From contig NZ_CP011524.1 of the NCBI RefSeq assembly GCF_004154955.1, positions 2,666,001-2,730,000 on the forward strand: a stretch of 64,000 nt of DNA. The letters are read 5' to 3'. How positions within the stretch are numbered: the first letter of the stretch is position 1; every line of letters begins with the position of its first letter. The notes beneath the pieces are model-generated. The model saw only the letters and a program-made list of their open reading frames with translations, was not told the origin of the DNA and ran no database searches. The position numbers were made by a program, and so were the translations under genes. Of the stretch, positions 10,328 through 19,697 are shown one piece after another. The stretch comes from Intestinimonas butyriciproducens (lineage in GTDB: Bacteria; Bacillota; Clostridia; Oscillospirales; Oscillospiraceae).

Positions 10328-10411
10328 CCTCAGCCGTCCTGGTTGGCCGCGTTGATGATCTCCACGAACTGCTCCGGCTTCAGAGACGCGCCGCCGATCA
10401 GGCCGCCGTCC
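10328..10411 (-). repeat. Second copy of the tpiA 3' terminus (84 bp)
   Basis: Matches 10553-10636 at 83 of 84 positions, the one difference being 10342 versus 10567. It encodes the last residues of triosephosphate isomerase plus the stop. It lies downstream of the intact gene, separated by 141 unique bases. An ATG at 10431 opens a 33-residue frame that runs in phase into the duplicated codons, behind a GGGGG stretch. Expression of this mini-ORF is not established. Confidence 0.9.
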
Positions 10412-10552
10412 GCCCCACGCAATTTTTCCATTGCGCGGGGACCCCCTTTATTTGACTTCCTCGGGCAGAATCAATCCGCCCTGCGGCAAGCCCTCTGGGC
10501 TTGGACGCGCCTGCCGGCGCGGTTCGCTTCGCTCACCCGTGGACTGCGGCCT
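10412..10552. other. Unique spacer between tpiA 3' copies, with strong palindrome
   Basis: An 11-bp-arm palindrome (10413-10423 with 10430-10440, one mismatch that is G-U in one strand's RNA, 6-base loop) is followed by GC-rich sequence with no recognisable gene. The hairpin could be a REP-like element or a processing signal. Confidence 0.5.
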
Positions 10553-10636
10553 CCTCAGCCGTCCTGATTGGCCGCGTTGATGATCTCCACGAACTGCTCC
10601 GGCTTCAGAGACGCGCCGCCGATCAGGCCGCCGTCC
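10553..10636 (-). repeat. tpiA 3' terminus, parent copy of the 84-bp repeat
   Basis: The 3' end of the intact tpiA. It repeats at 10328-10411 with a single mismatch. Confidence 0.9.
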
Positions 10637-11331
10637 ACGTCGGGCTGTGCCAGAAGTTCAGCCGCATTCTTGGGATTCATGGAGCCGCCGTACTGGATGG
10701 TCACGCTGCGGGCCACACGGGCACCGTACAATTTGCGGATCACCGCGCGGATGGCCTGGCAGACCTCACCGGCCTGTTCGGCCGTGGCGGTCTTGCCCGT
10801 ACCGATGGCCCATAGCGGTTCGTAGGCGATGACCACATGGCGCAACTTATCGGCGCTCACGCCGGAGAGCGCGCACTTCACCTGATAGGCGATGAGCTCC
10901 ATGGTCACGCCCAGTTCCCGCTGCTCCAGGCTCTCGCCCACGCAGACGATGGGGCGCAGCCCCACCTCCAGGGCGGCGTGTACCTTCTTATTGACCGTGA
11001 GGTCCGTCTCGTTGTAATACTGCCGACGCTCGGAATGGCCGATGATGACATACTTTACGCCCAGCTCCTTGAGCATCTCGGCCGACACCTCGCCGGTGTA
11101 GGCGCCGGTGGCCTCATAGTGGCAGTTCTCCGCGCCGATGGCCACCCGGCAGTCCTTGAACAGGCGGATCGCGGCGGGGATGTTCACATAGGGCACGCAG
11201 AGCACCACGTCACACCACTTGCCCTTGGGCAGGATGGGCTTAAGCTCTTCGGCAAAGGCACGGGTCTCCGAGAGAGTCTTGTTCATCTTCCAGTTTCCCG
11301 CAATGATCGTTTTCCGGTATCTTCTATTCAT
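10555..11331 (-). CDS. tpiA: Triosephosphate isomerase
   Basis: Interconverts dihydroxyacetone phosphate and glyceraldehyde-3-phosphate. The 258-residue TIM barrel has the N-terminal AGNWKMNKT with catalytic Asn/Lys, the histidine in VIIGHSERR, and the catalytic Glu in AYEPLWAIGTG, followed by the loop-6 region. IQYGGSMNPKNA and the GGLIGGASL phosphate-binding C-terminus are also present. It lies between pgk and gpmI. The last 84 bp are duplicated downstream. A 180-base gap separates it from pgk. Confidence 0.97.
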   Translation of the reverse strand: MNRRYRKTIIAGNWKMNKTLSETRAFAEELKPILPKGKWCDVVLCVPYVNIPAAIRLFKDCRVAIGAENCHYEATGAYTGEVSAEMLKELGVKYVIIGHSERRQYYNETDLTVNKKVHAALEVGLRPIVCVGESLEQRELGVTMELIAYQVKCALSGVSADKLRHVVIAYEPLWAIGTGKTATAEQAGEVCQAIRAVIRKLYGARVARSVTIQYGGSMNPKNAAELLAQPDVDGGLIGGASLKPEQFVEIINAANQDG

Positions 11332-11511
11332 GGGTTTCGCGGACCCCTTTCTATCTGTTTGATCTGTCGCTTCTTGCTCATTGCGCTGTCACGGCGCGGG
11401 TTGGGCAACGACCGGCACATCAGCCCGGCCTTTTACGAAACATATCCTGCGGGCGGAAGGCCGCAGGCGCTTTTTCATTTTCCCGTCTCCCCCATGCGCC
11501 TGCCTGTGCTT

Positions 11512-12702
11512 TTATTTATCCAGCAAACATGCCACACCGGGCAGTTCCTTACCCTCCAGGAATTCCAGAGAGGCGCCGCCGCCAGTGGAGATATGGGTCA
11601 TCTTGTCGGCGTAGCCAAGCTGCTCCACCGCCGCGGCAGAGTCGCCTCCGCCCACGATGGTGATGGCGCCGGACTCAGCCAGCGCTTTGGCCATGGCCTT
11701 GGTGCCCCCGGCAAAGGCGGGGAACTCAAAGACGCCCATGGGCCCGTTCCACACCACAGTGCCCGCGCCCTTCACCGCATCGGAGAAGGCTTCGATGGCC
11801 TTGGGCCCGATGTCCATTCCCATCAGTTCGTTCGGAATGTTCTGCTCCTCCAGCACAGGCTTTGCGCTGGCGGAAAACTCCGCTGCACAGAGGTTGTCCA
11901 CAGGCAGCAGGAACTTCACGCCCTTTGCCTCGGCCTTCTGCATCATTTCCCGCGCGTAGTCCAGCTTATCCTCTTCCAGGAGGGATTTGCCGATGGTGTA
12001 GCCCTCCGCCTTTTTAAAGGTATACGCCATGCCGCCCCCGATGATGATGGTGTCGGCCTTCTCCAGGAGGTTGTTGATCACATTGATCTTGTCGGAGACC
12101 TTCGCGCCGCCCAGCACAGCCACGAAGGGGCGCTTGGGGTCGTCCAGCGCCTTGCCCATGATATCCAGCTCCTTGCCGATGAGGAAGCCGGAGACGGCGG
12201 GCAGATAGGCCGCCACGCCGGCAGTGGAGGCATGGGCACGATGCACGGTGCCGAAGGCATCGGAGACATATACCTCCGCCATGGAGGCAAGCTCCTTGGC
12301 AAACTCCGGGTCGTTCTTCTCCTCCCGCTTATCAAAGCGCAGATTCTCCAGTAACAGGATCTCCCCGGGTTTCAGCGCCGCGGCCTTGGCCTTGGCGTCC
12401 TCTCCCACGATATCCGTGGCAAAGAGGACCTCCCGGCCCAGCAACTCGGAGAGGCGCTTTGCAACAGGGGCCAGGCTCAGGGACTGCTTCCACTCGCCTT
12501 TGGGCTTGCCCAAATGGGAGCACGCTATCACGGCGGCCTTCTGATCCAGCAGGTACGCAATGGTGGGCAGGGCGGCCACGATGCGCTTGTCATCGGTAAT
12601 GGCTCCGGTGGCCTTGTCCTGCGGCACGTTGAAGTCGCAGCGGAGCAGGACCTTCTTGCCCGCTACGTCGATGTCCTTCACGGTCTTTTTGTTATAGTTC
12701 AT
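11512..12702 (-). CDS. pgk: Phosphoglycerate kinase
   Basis: Transfers the acyl phosphate of 1,3-bisphosphoglycerate to ADP, the first ATP-yielding step of lower glycolysis. The protein has 396 residues from the ATG at 12702, which follows AAAGGAGC; the frame extends upstream, but without a better start. Seen motifs are [12 protein letters not shown] near the N-terminus, [11 protein letters not shown] mid-protein, and the C-terminal nucleotide loop [15 protein letters not shown] followed by [15 protein letters not shown]. It sits second in the operon, 61 bases after trmL. Confidence 0.98.
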   Translation of the reverse strand: MNYNKKTVKDIDVAGKKVLLRCDFNVPQDKATGAITDDKRIVAALPTIAYLLDQKAAVIACSHLGKPKGEWKQSLSLAPVAKRLSELLGREVLFATDIVGEDAKAKAAALKPGEILLLENLRFDKREEKNDPEFAKELASMAEVYVSDAFGTVHRAHASTAGVAAYLPAVSGFLIGKELDIMGKALDDPKRPFVAVLGGAKVSDKINVINNLLEKADTIIIGGGMAYTFKKAEGYTIGKSLLEEDKLDYAREMMQKAEAKGVKFLLPVDNLCAAEFSASAKPVLEEQNIPNELMGMDIGPKAIEAFSDAVKGAGTVVWNGPMGVFEFPAFAGGTKAMAKALAESGAITIVGGGDSAAAVEQLGYADKMTHISTGGGASLEFLEGKELPGVACLLDK

Positions 12703-12763
12703 TTGCAAAGCTCCTTTCAAGGTTACAGGTGGAGGTGTGATCGAAACGGTGAATTGCGGCGGC

Positions 12764-13276
12764 TCAGCGCCGGATGGCGCAGGCTTTCTGTTCCTCCCAG
12801 GCCCGGTGCCCATCCTGTATCAGGCCGGGGAAATCCAACTGGCGGAGGGCCTCATAGGTTACCGCCGCCACGGTGTTGGCCAGGTTCAGGCTGCGGGCCT
12901 CCTCCCGCATGGGGAGGCGGACGCAGCGCTCGGGGTACCGCTGCAGCAGCGCCGGCGGCAGCCCGGCCGTCTCTTTCCCGAAAAAGAGCCAGCAGCCGTC
13001 CCGGTATGCCGCGTCGCTGTACCGGCGCGCAGACCTGGTGGTGGTGAGCCACAGGTCCGGCTGGGGATTCCGGGCAAAAAAATCATCCAGGGACGCATAG
13101 ACGTGTACGTCCACCAGATGCCAATAATCGAGGCCCGCCCGCTTGACCGCCTTGTCTGAGATGTCAAAACCCAGGGGCTCGATGAGATGGAGCGTGCTGC
13201 CGGTGGCCGCGCAGGTGCGGGCCACATTGCCGGTGTTCATGGGGATCTCGGGTTCGACCAGGACGATATTTATCAT
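12764..13276 (-). CDS. trmL: tRNA (cytidine(34)-2'-O)-methyltransferase, SPOUT family
   Basis: Methylates the 2'-OH of the wobble C34/U34 in tRNA-Leu. It is a small trefoil-knot SPOUT enzyme of about 170 residues. The N-terminal [20 protein letters not shown] with the family Asn/Arg, [11 protein letters not shown] in the middle and the knot segment [15 protein letters not shown] are diagnostic. The usual family start is the ATG at 13276. A TTG two codons upstream (13282) has better spacing from AAAGGGG, so the start is uncertain by two residues. It is the first gene of the glycolytic operon, with its promoter just upstream. Confidence 0.92.
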   Translation of the reverse strand: MINIVLVEPEIPMNTGNVARTCAATGSTLHLIEPLGFDISDKAVKRAGLDYWHLVDVHVYASLDDFFARNPQPDLWLTTTRSARRYSDAAYRDGCWLFFGKETAGLPPALLQRYPERCVRLPMREEARSLNLANTVAAVTYEALRQLDFPGLIQDGHRAWEEQKACAIRR

Positions 13277-13321
13277 ACACAAGTCAAGCCCCTTTCAATC
13301 GACAGTTTCCCAGCGCACTAC

Positions 13322-13350
13322 ATTGTAACGCAATGGAGGCGGAATTACAA
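13322..13350 (-). promoter_or_regulatory. Promoter of the trmL-pgk-tpiA-gpmI-eno operon
   Basis: On the minus strand, TTGTAA (13345-13350), 17-bp spacer, TACAAT (13322-13327), about 45 bases before trmL. No operator-like repeat was identified. Confidence 0.75.
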
Positions 13351-13508
13351 CATAAAAAACACGAATTTGCGCAAAATTTTCTTGCTTTTCCAGAGCGAAA
13401 CGGCAAAAATCTCACCATTCAATTTTACTCTTCCTCTTTGCCCGCGCTTGTGCTATGATGTGGTAAAGTGGGATGGGATTTTTTCGTAACAGCAGGAGCG
13501 TGAGTGTG

Positions 13509-14333
13509 ATGGAAACGGAAAAGCATTGTCTCCGTGTCGTGGTAAAGGTGGGGACCTCCACCCTGACCCACGACACTGGAAGGCTCAATCTACATAATAT
13601 GGAGTTGCTGGCCAGAACGCTCTCCGATCTGGAGGGGATGGGCCATGAGGTCATCCTAGTGTCCTCCGGCGCCATTGCCGTCGGGACGGCCAAGATGGGA
13701 CTGAAGGCGCGCCCTACCGAGCTGCGGATGAAGCAGGCCGCCGCTGCGGTGGGACAGTGCATGATGATGCACCTCTACGACAAGATGTTCGGGGAATACA
13801 ACCGGGTGGTGGCCCAGATCCTGCTCACCGGCGAGGATGTGGACGCCCCTGTCCGGGCCGAGCACCTCCACAATACCTTTGAGTCCCTGCTGGAGCTGGG
13901 GATTATCCCCGTGGTCAACGAAAACGACTCGGTGTCCTCTGCGGAGATCGAGACCGGCAAGTGCAAGGTTCTGGGCGACAACGACACCTTGTCGGCCATG
14001 GTAGCTCGGCTGTGCCGGGCGGACCTGCTGGTGCTTCTGAGCGACATTGACGGTCTCTACGACGCCGATCCCCATGCAAACCCCTCCGCCCGGCTCATCC
14101 ACCGGGTGGAGGCCGTCACACCGGAGCTGCGGGCCATGGCCGGCGGAGCCGGGTCCTGGCGCGGCACCGGGGGCATGGCGACGAAGCTCAGCGCCGCCGA
14201 ACTGGCCATGGGCGCAGGCGTGGACATGGTCATCACCAATGGCGCCCGCCCCGAGGACCTCTACGGCGTAGTCAACGGCGAGGATGTGGGGACCCGCTTT
14301 GTCGCAAAGCCCCCTTGCTCCGCCCTGTCCTGA
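13509..14333 (+). CDS. proB: Glutamate 5-kinase
   Basis: Phosphorylates glutamate to gamma-glutamyl phosphate, the first step of proline synthesis. It has about 274 residues and only the amino-acid-kinase domain. The PUA domain of the E. coli enzyme is absent, as in many short forms. Seen motifs are VVKVGTSTLT at the N-terminus, ILVSSGAIAVG, VVNENDSVS and LGDNDTLSAMVA, then SWRGTGGMATKLSAAE. The ATG at 13509 and the GTG at 13506 both suit the AGGAG at 13494. A TATGAT at 13454 is a possible -10. proA follows 58 bases later. Confidence 0.95.
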   Translation: METEKHCLRVVVKVGTSTLTHDTGRLNLHNMELLARTLSDLEGMGHEVILVSSGAIAVGTAKMGLKARPTELRMKQAAAAVGQCMMMHLYDKMFGEYNRVVAQILLTGEDVDAPVRAEHLHNTFESLLELGIIPVVNENDSVSSAEIETGKCKVLGDNDTLSAMVARLCRADLLVLLSDIDGLYDADPHANPSARLIHRVEAVTPELRAMAGGAGSWRGTGGMATKLSAAELAMGAGVDMVITNGARPEDLYGVVNGEDVGTRFVAKPPCSALS

Positions 14334-14391
14334 AAAGGCACTGGACTCAGTTGGTTCTTAATTCTTATCTTTGAAGGAGGGATCCCCCACT

Positions 14392-15642
14392 ATGACCGCA
14401 TTGGAGACCCAGGGCCTGGCCGCGAAGCGCGCCGCCCGCGTCCTTGCCGTGGCGGGCGCCGCAGAGAAAAACGCCGCTCTGGAGGCCATCGCCCAGGCGC
14501 TGTGCCTGCACCAGGACGCCATCCTGGCTGAAAATCAAAAGGACCTGGACGCCGCCCGGGCGGGCGGCATGAAGCAATCCCTGCTGGACCGGCTTGCCCT
14601 CAGCCCGCAGCGCATAGCGGGCATTGTCGAGGGCGTGCGCCAGGTGGCCGCCCTTCCGGACCCGGTCGGTGAAGTCACCCGAATGACGCGCCGCCCCAAC
14701 GGCCTCATCATCGGCAAACGCAGGGTCCCCCTGGGCGTCATCGGCATCATCTACGAGGCCCGGCCCAACGTCACGGTGGATGCCGCCGCTCTCTGCCTCA
14801 AGTCGGGCAACGCCGTCATCCTCCGGGGCGGCAAGGAGGCCTTCCGCTCCAACCAGGCCTTTGTCTCCGTCATGCGGTCCGCTCTGGAGACCGCCGGGCT
14901 GCCCGAGGACTGTGTGGCCCTGGTGGAGGACACCAGCCGGGAGAGCGCAAATGAGCTGATGGGGCTCACCGGCTACCTGGACGTTCTCATCCCCCGCGGC
15001 GGCGCAGGCCTCATCCGGGCTGTGGTCCAGAACGCCAAAGTGCCTGTCATCGAGACCGGCGTGGGGGTCTGCCATGTCTATGTGGACGCAGAGGCCGACC
15101 TGGACATGGGGGCCGATATCATCTACAACGCCAAGACCTCCCGCCCCTCCGTGTGCAACGCCGCCGAGTGCCTGCTGGTCCACGAGGCCGTGGCGGAGGC
15201 CTTTCTCCCCAAGGCCAAGGCGCTGCTGGATGAGAAACATGTGGAGCTCCGTGGCTGCCCCCGGACGGCGGAGATTCTGGGCCCCTGCGTGGTCCCCGCC
15301 GCAGCGGAGGACTGGGACACCGAATACGGAGACTATATCCTGGCCGTCCGTGTGGTAAAGGACGCCGACGAGGCCATCGCCTTTATCAACGACCACGGCT
15401 CCGGACACTCCGAGGCCATCGTGACCGCCAACTACTTCACCGCCCAGAAGTTTCTGGACGAGGTGGACGCGGCGGCGGTGTACGTCAACGCCTCCACCCG
15501 CTTCACCGACGGCTTTGAGTTCGGACTAGGGGCGGAGATCGGCATCTCCACACAGAAGATGCACGCCCGGGGCCCCATGGGGCTGGAGGAGCTCACCAGC
15601 TCCAAATACATCGTCTACGGCACCGGCCAGATACGGACATGA
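14392..15642 (+). CDS. proA: Gamma-glutamyl phosphate reductase
   Basis: Reduces gamma-glutamyl phosphate to glutamate semialdehyde with NADPH, the second proline step. The 416-residue aldehyde-dehydrogenase-fold protein has the catalytic Cys in RPSVCNAAECLLVH, an upstream IIYEARPNVTVDAA motif, and VNASTRFTDGFEFGLGAEIGI near the C-terminus. The ATG at 14392 follows GAAGGAGGG. It forms an operon with proB and ends at a perfect terminator. No proC is present in the window. Confidence 0.97.
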   Translation: MTALETQGLAAKRAARVLAVAGAAEKNAALEAIAQALCLHQDAILAENQKDLDAARAGGMKQSLLDRLALSPQRIAGIVEGVRQVAALPDPVGEVTRMTRRPNGLIIGKRRVPLGVIGIIYEARPNVTVDAAALCLKSGNAVILRGGKEAFRSNQAFVSVMRSALETAGLPEDCVALVEDTSRESANELMGLTGYLDVLIPRGGAGLIRAVVQNAKVPVIETGVGVCHVYVDAEADLDMGADIIYNAKTSRPSVCNAAECLLVHEAVAEAFLPKAKALLDEKHVELRGCPRTAEILGPCVVPAAAEDWDTEYGDYILAVRVVKDADEAIAFINDHGSGHSEAIVTANYFTAQKFLDEVDAAAVYVNASTRFTDGFEFGLGAEIGISTQKMHARGPMGLEELTSSKYIVYGTGQIRT

Positions 15643-15663
15643 GCCCGCTGTTCCGGTAAACTG

Positions 15664-15702
15664 ACAGGACGTACCGCTGCCGACAGCGGTACGTCCTGTT
15701 TT
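15664..15702. terminator. Terminator after proBA, shared with the SPFH gene
   Basis: Perfect 16-bp stem (15664-15679 with 15684-15699), 4-base loop, then TTTT. It lies between convergent genes. Confidence 0.93.
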
Positions 15703-15708
15703 CAGCTC

Positions 15709-16644
15709 TTATTTCTTTGTGTCGGTGGGTCTGCCGTCCGGCTCCAGCAGCGCCTTGGCGGACGCACACAGTCCGGCCAGGCCCTGGATCTCGGATGGGA
15801 TGATGATCTTGGTGGCCTTTCCGTCTGCGGCGGTCTGGAACGCCTCCAGTGCCTTGAGCTTCACCACGGCGTCGCTGGCATTGGCCTCGTTGAGGAGCTT
15901 GATGGCCTCGGCGGTGGCCTCCTGGACCTTTCGGATGGCCTCTGCCTCGCCTTCGGCCTTCTTGATGGCGGCCTCCTTGGCCGCCTCAGCCCGGAGGATG
16001 AGGGACTGCTTCTCGCCCTCGGCCACCAGGATCTGGCTCTGCTTCTGTCCCTCGGCCTGAAGGATGGATTCCCGGCGCTCACGCTCGGCCTTCATCTGCT
16101 TCTCCATGGCGTCCTGGATCTCCCGGGGCGGGATGATGTTCTTAAGCTCCACGCGGCCCACCTTGATGCCCCAGGGGTCGGTGGCCTCATCCAGCAGGGC
16201 CCGCATTTTGGAATTGATGATGTCGCGGCTGGTCAGCGTCTGGTCCAGTTCCAACTCGCCGATGATGTTCCGCAGCGTGGTTGCGGTGAGGTTCTCAATG
16301 GCGCTCATGGGGTGCTCTACGCCATAGGTGTAGAGCTTGGGGTCGGTAATCTGAAAGTAGATGACCGTGTCGATCTGCATGGTCACATTATCCTTGGTAA
16401 TGACCGGCTGAGGGGCAAAGTCCACCACCTGCTCCTTCAGGGAGACCACCTTGGCCACCTTTTCCAGGAAGGGGAGCTTGAAGTGGATGCCCACGCCCCA
16501 GACGGAATGGAACGCGCCCAGGCGCTCCACCACATAGGCCTTGGACTGCTGGACCACCTTGATGTTGGCGGCCAGGATCAGAATTACCAGTACGATCAGC
16601 ACGACAGGCACCAGAAAGGTGCCCAGGGCGGCAAATGGATGCAT
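15709..16644 (-). CDS. SPFH/band 7 (stomatin/QmcA-like) membrane protein
   Basis: A 311-residue membrane scaffold of the stomatin/QmcA type. One N-terminal transmembrane segment (about residues 7-27) is followed by the band-7 domain, with VVERLGAFHSVWGVGIHFKLPF and RNIIGELELDQTLTSRD. A charged coiled coil rich in AEGEKQ/AEAAKEAAIKKAEGEAEA covers about residues 190-260. The ATG at 16644 follows GGAGGAAG. It is 13 bases after an NfeD gene, the classic partner. The role in lipid-domain organisation or protein turnover is inferred from the family. Confidence 0.92.
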   Translation of the reverse strand: MHPFAALGTFLVPVVLIVLVILILAANIKVVQQSKAYVVERLGAFHSVWGVGIHFKLPFLEKVAKVVSLKEQVVDFAPQPVITKDNVTMQIDTVIYFQITDPKLYTYGVEHPMSAIENLTATTLRNIIGELELDQTLTSRDIINSKMRALLDEATDPWGIKVGRVELKNIIPPREIQDAMEKQMKAERERRESILQAEGQKQSQILVAEGEKQSLILRAEAAKEAAIKKAEGEAEAIRKVQEATAEAIKLLNEANASDAVVKLKALEAFQTAADGKATKIIIPSEIQGLAGLCASAKALLEPDGRPTDTKK

Positions 16645-16657
16645 GGAACTTCCTCCT

Positions 16658-17113
16658 TTACTCTTCAGACGGCTCGACCGGGCCGGATGCTGGCGTAACG
16701 TAGACCTTGACTCCCTCGATGCGGAGGACCCGGACCCGCTCCCCCACGGGGATGACCTGATCCTCCTGACTGCGGGCGGTCCATACCGCCCCGGACACGG
16801 AGACCTGTCCCTGCCCCTCCAGGTTGTCGATCTTCTGGATGACCACGGCCTCCCTGCCGATGACCCGGTCTGCATTGGTGGCCACATGCCGGTCATTGAC
16901 GTACTTCTGCGCCATGGGGCGGACCAGCAGCAGGGTGAGGAACGACACCCCCAGGAAGACGACGACCTGCACCAGCATCGGCGCGTCTGCGGCACAGGCC
17001 ACGAGAGCGGCCAGGGCCCCTACGGCAAACCAGATGGACGTCAGGCCCACCGTAACCGCCTCCAAAACGCCGAACAGGATGAGGGCGATGAGCCAGAACA
17101 GGCTCATGTTCAT
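16658..17113 (-). CDS. NfeD family membrane protein
   Basis: A 151-residue short NfeD protein. Its N-terminal half has three or four hydrophobic segments (about residues 4-75), and the C-terminal OB-fold-like domain contains GREAVVIQKIDNLEGQGQVSV and GERVRVLRIEGVKVYV. Such proteins usually lie next to SPFH genes, as here, and are thought to anchor or assist the SPFH oligomer. The ATG follows AAAGGAGGGG. No strong promoter was identified, though TACACT at 17146-17151 (minus strand) is a possible -10. Confidence 0.9.
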   Translation of the reverse strand: MNMSLFWLIALILFGVLEAVTVGLTSIWFAVGALAALVACAADAPMLVQVVVFLGVSFLTLLLVRPMAQKYVNDRHVATNADRVIGREAVVIQKIDNLEGQGQVSVSGAVWTARSQEDQVIPVGERVRVLRIEGVKVYVTPASGPVEPSEE

Positions 17114-17249
17114 GATAGATCCCCTCCTTTTTACGGGATGTCATCAGTGTACCATATCCCCGGGTAAAATACCAGAGTATTTCTGAAAAGTCTCTGTGCC
17201 CCGTTCCGGGCTGCAACCGGTAATTTTGTGGGTAAAACAGGAAAAGGAT

Positions 17250-17278
17250 TTGCCAAGCCGGGGGAAGTCCGCTATAAT
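17250..17278 (+). promoter_or_regulatory. Promoter of the THUMP methyltransferase gene
   Basis: TTGCCA (17250-17255), 17-bp spacer, perfect TATAAT (17273-17278). Confidence 0.85.
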
Positions 17279-17316
17279 CTATCATAAAGTAATGAGATCG
17301 TCTGGAGATCGGAGCA

Positions 17317-18468
17317 ATGATGGAACATCTGGAATTGGCCGTACCCACTCTGTTCGGGCTGGAGGGGCTTGCGGCGGAAGAGCTGCGCCGCCTGGGCCTG
17401 ACCGACGTACGCCCGGAAAATGGTCGGGTCCTCTGCGGGGCCCGTGCGGCGGACATTCCCCGCCTCAATCTAAATCTTCGCACCGGAGAACGGGTGCTCC
17501 TCGTGCTGGGCTCCTTCCCCGCCGGGGACTTCGATGCCCTTTTCGAGGGGACCCGCGCCCTCCCCTGGGAGGATCTCATCCCCCGGAACGGGGCCTTCCC
17601 GGTGAAGGGCCACTGTCTCAACTCCGCCCTCCACGCTGTTCCCGCCTGTCAAGCTATCATTAAAAAGGCCGTGGCGGCCCGGCTGGGCGGCGCTTATGGA
17701 TTGGACAAGCTGCCCGAGACCGGCCCTCTCTATCAGATCCAGTTCTCCCTCATGAAGGACACCGCCGTCCTCATGCTGGACACCACTGGCCCCGGCCTCC
17801 ACAAACGGGGCTATCGGGCGGTGGGCGTCACGGCGCCTCTGCGGGAGACTCTGGCCGCCGCCATGGTGCTCCTCTCCAAATACCGGGGCCGCGATCCTTT
17901 CTGCGACCCCTTTTGCGGTTCCGGCACTATTGCCATCGAGGCCGCCCTCATCGCCAAAAACCGCGCTCCCGGCCTGGACCGCTCCTTTTCCGCACAGAAG
18001 TGGGGCTTTCTTCCCTCTGGGGCCTGGATGGACGCCGCAGACGAGGCCATGGACCGGGAATTTGACGGGTCCTACGACATCTGGGGCGGGGATATCGACC
18101 CCAAGGCGGTGTCCATCGCCCGTTCCAACGCTGAAAAGGCCGGCGTGGAGGATCTGGTCCGCTTCGAGGTGGCGGACGCCCTCCGGTTCCGCCGTGAGGC
18201 CCCCTACGGCCGGCTCGTCACCAACCCTCCCTACGGCGAACGTATCCTAGAGAAGCGGGAGGCTGAGGAGCTCTATCGGGAATTCGGCCGGGCCTTCCGC
18301 TCTCTGCCCGACGGCTGGACCCTGTCCCTGCTCTCGTCCCACACGGAGTTTGAGCGCACCTTCGGCCGCACCGCCGATAAAAGGCGCAAATTATACAACG
18401 GTATGATAAAATGCGATCTGTTCCTGTACGGAAAGCGAGGCGTACGATATGAGAAAGGCAAAAAGTAA
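17317..18468 (+). CDS. THUMP-domain class I RNA methyltransferase (RlmL/YpsC-like)
   Basis: A 383-residue SAM-dependent methyltransferase related to RlmL N-terminal enzymes, which make m2G in 23S rRNA. An N-terminal THUMP-type region (about 1-160) precedes a Rossmann domain with DPFCGSGTIAIEAALIA (near residue 195) and the catalytic VTNPPYGER (near 300). RGYRAVGVTAPLRETLAAA before the SAM motif is typical. The exact target base is inferred. A near-consensus promoter precedes it, and its last 20 bases overlap the SLH-protein gene, implying co-translation. Confidence 0.9.
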   Translation: MMEHLELAVPTLFGLEGLAAEELRRLGLTDVRPENGRVLCGARAADIPRLNLNLRTGERVLLVLGSFPAGDFDALFEGTRALPWEDLIPRNGAFPVKGHCLNSALHAVPACQAIIKKAVAARLGGAYGLDKLPETGPLYQIQFSLMKDTAVLMLDTTGPGLHKRGYRAVGVTAPLRETLAAAMVLLSKYRGRDPFCDPFCGSGTIAIEAALIAKNRAPGLDRSFSAQKWGFLPSGAWMDAADEAMDREFDGSYDIWGGDIDPKAVSIARSNAEKAGVEDLVRFEVADALRFRREAPYGRLVTNPPYGERILEKREAEELYREFGRAFRSLPDGWTLSLLSSHTEFERTFGRTADKRRKLYNGMIKCDLFLYGKRGVRYEKGKK

Positions 18469-19645
18469 TCCGGGCCGCAAGCTGGCCGCTCTGGTCCTCT
18501 CCTGCGCTGCGGTGGTTTCCGCCGCCGTCGCGGCCCCTATCGTATACGGTTACCAAGAGGGCCTGGCCCAGGCGACAGAGAACGGCCTGTGGGGCTTTGT
18601 AGACACCACCGGCAGCGTCGTCGTCCCCATCCGCTATCAGTCGGTCCTGGACTTCACGCTGGGCACCGCCCTGGTCCGCACAAACAATAAAATGGGGCTC
18701 ATCCGCCAGGACGGCGCCTATCTGCTCCAGCCGGAGTACGACACGCTGGAGAACTTGGGCTATGGGCTGTATCTTGCCCAGAAAGGGGACCAATGGGGCG
18801 TGGTGAGCATCCTCGCTTTCCCCGACGGCCAGGGGGGCGAGACATGGGAATTTTATCCCATCGCCTACGATGCCGTCCGGGTGGACCGGGTAGACGGGCT
18901 GGATGTTCTGGTCTTCGCCACCGGCGGCGTGGACACGATGGTGTCCCTCTCCAGTCTCCCCTCCCTCATGGCCCAGCGGCAGGTACCTTCCGCCCAGTTC
19001 CCGCTGATCAAGGGCCGCCTTCCCTCCTTCTCCGATGTGGGGCCCAGGGACTGGTTCGCCGTATGGGTGGATATCGCCTACAATGTCAGCCTGATGCAGG
19101 GTACCGGAAACGGCGCCTTCTCCCCCAACCAGACTCTGACGGTGGCGGAAGCCCTAAAGCTGGCTGCTTTCATGGAGAGCCAGTCCAGGGGGGACAGCTT
19201 CCACCTCCAGCCCATCACCGGGACCCCTTGGTATCGCTCTTCCGTCGCCTATTGTGAGGCCAGCGGCGTGATCTCCCCGGGTGAGTTCGACGACTACGAA
19301 CGCCCCGTTACCCGGGCCGAGATGGCGCGCATCTTTGCCGCCACCACACTGGGCCGCAGCATACCCGAGCGCAACAGCCTGGCGCAGGTTAAGGCATCCG
19401 TTCCCGATGTAAAGGCCGGGGATTACGCCGCCGACGCCATTTTCAGCCTGTATGCCAAAGGGATCCTCTCCGGCACCGACGCCGGCCTCACCTTCCGGCC
19501 CGCCGACAGCCTCACCCGCGCTGAGGCCGCCGCCATCGTCTCTCGTATGGCCCGTGCCGAGCAGCGCATCACCTTGTGGCCCTCCGCCTATCGCAGCGCC
19601 GCGGCCGACACCGCGCCGGAGTCCGCCCCGGCGGTGACAGCGTAA
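18449..19645 (+). CDS. Exported SLH-domain protein with WG repeats
   Basis: A 398-residue envelope protein. A signal peptide occupies about residues 1-33 (basic start, then LAALVLSCAAVVSAAVAA). The first half has WG-type repeats, for example GLWGFVDTTGSVVVPIRYQ and DQWGVVS. The second half has three S-layer homology segments, starting near FSDVGPRDWF, TPWYRSSVAYCEASG and VPDVKAGDYAADA; SLH domains usually anchor proteins to pyruvylated wall polymer. The start overlaps the upstream methyltransferase gene by 20 bases, an odd pairing of an RNA enzyme with a surface protein. A weak AAGCGAGG precedes the ATG. Confidence 0.88.
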   Translation: MRKAKSNPGRKLAALVLSCAAVVSAAVAAPIVYGYQEGLAQATENGLWGFVDTTGSVVVPIRYQSVLDFTLGTALVRTNNKMGLIRQDGAYLLQPEYDTLENLGYGLYLAQKGDQWGVVSILAFPDGQGGETWEFYPIAYDAVRVDRVDGLDVLVFATGGVDTMVSLSSLPSLMAQRQVPSAQFPLIKGRLPSFSDVGPRDWFAVWVDIAYNVSLMQGTGNGAFSPNQTLTVAEALKLAAFMESQSRGDSFHLQPITGTPWYRSSVAYCEASGVISPGEFDDYERPVTRAEMARIFAATTLGRSIPERNSLAQVKASVPDVKAGDYAADAIFSLYAKGILSGTDAGLTFRPADSLTRAEAAAIVSRMARAEQRITLWPSAYRSAAADTAPESAPAVTA

Positions 19646-19697
19646 CTCTTCCATACATATTTCACGCTCCATTTCCAACATGAAAGGAAGACAAGCC

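Noticed and set aside
11440-11476. CCTGCGG/CCGCAGG hairpin followed by T's between tpiA and pgk
   Set aside because: The T-run is on the plus strand, while both genes run on the minus strand, so it would not stop the operon. No plus-strand gene is present to end there.
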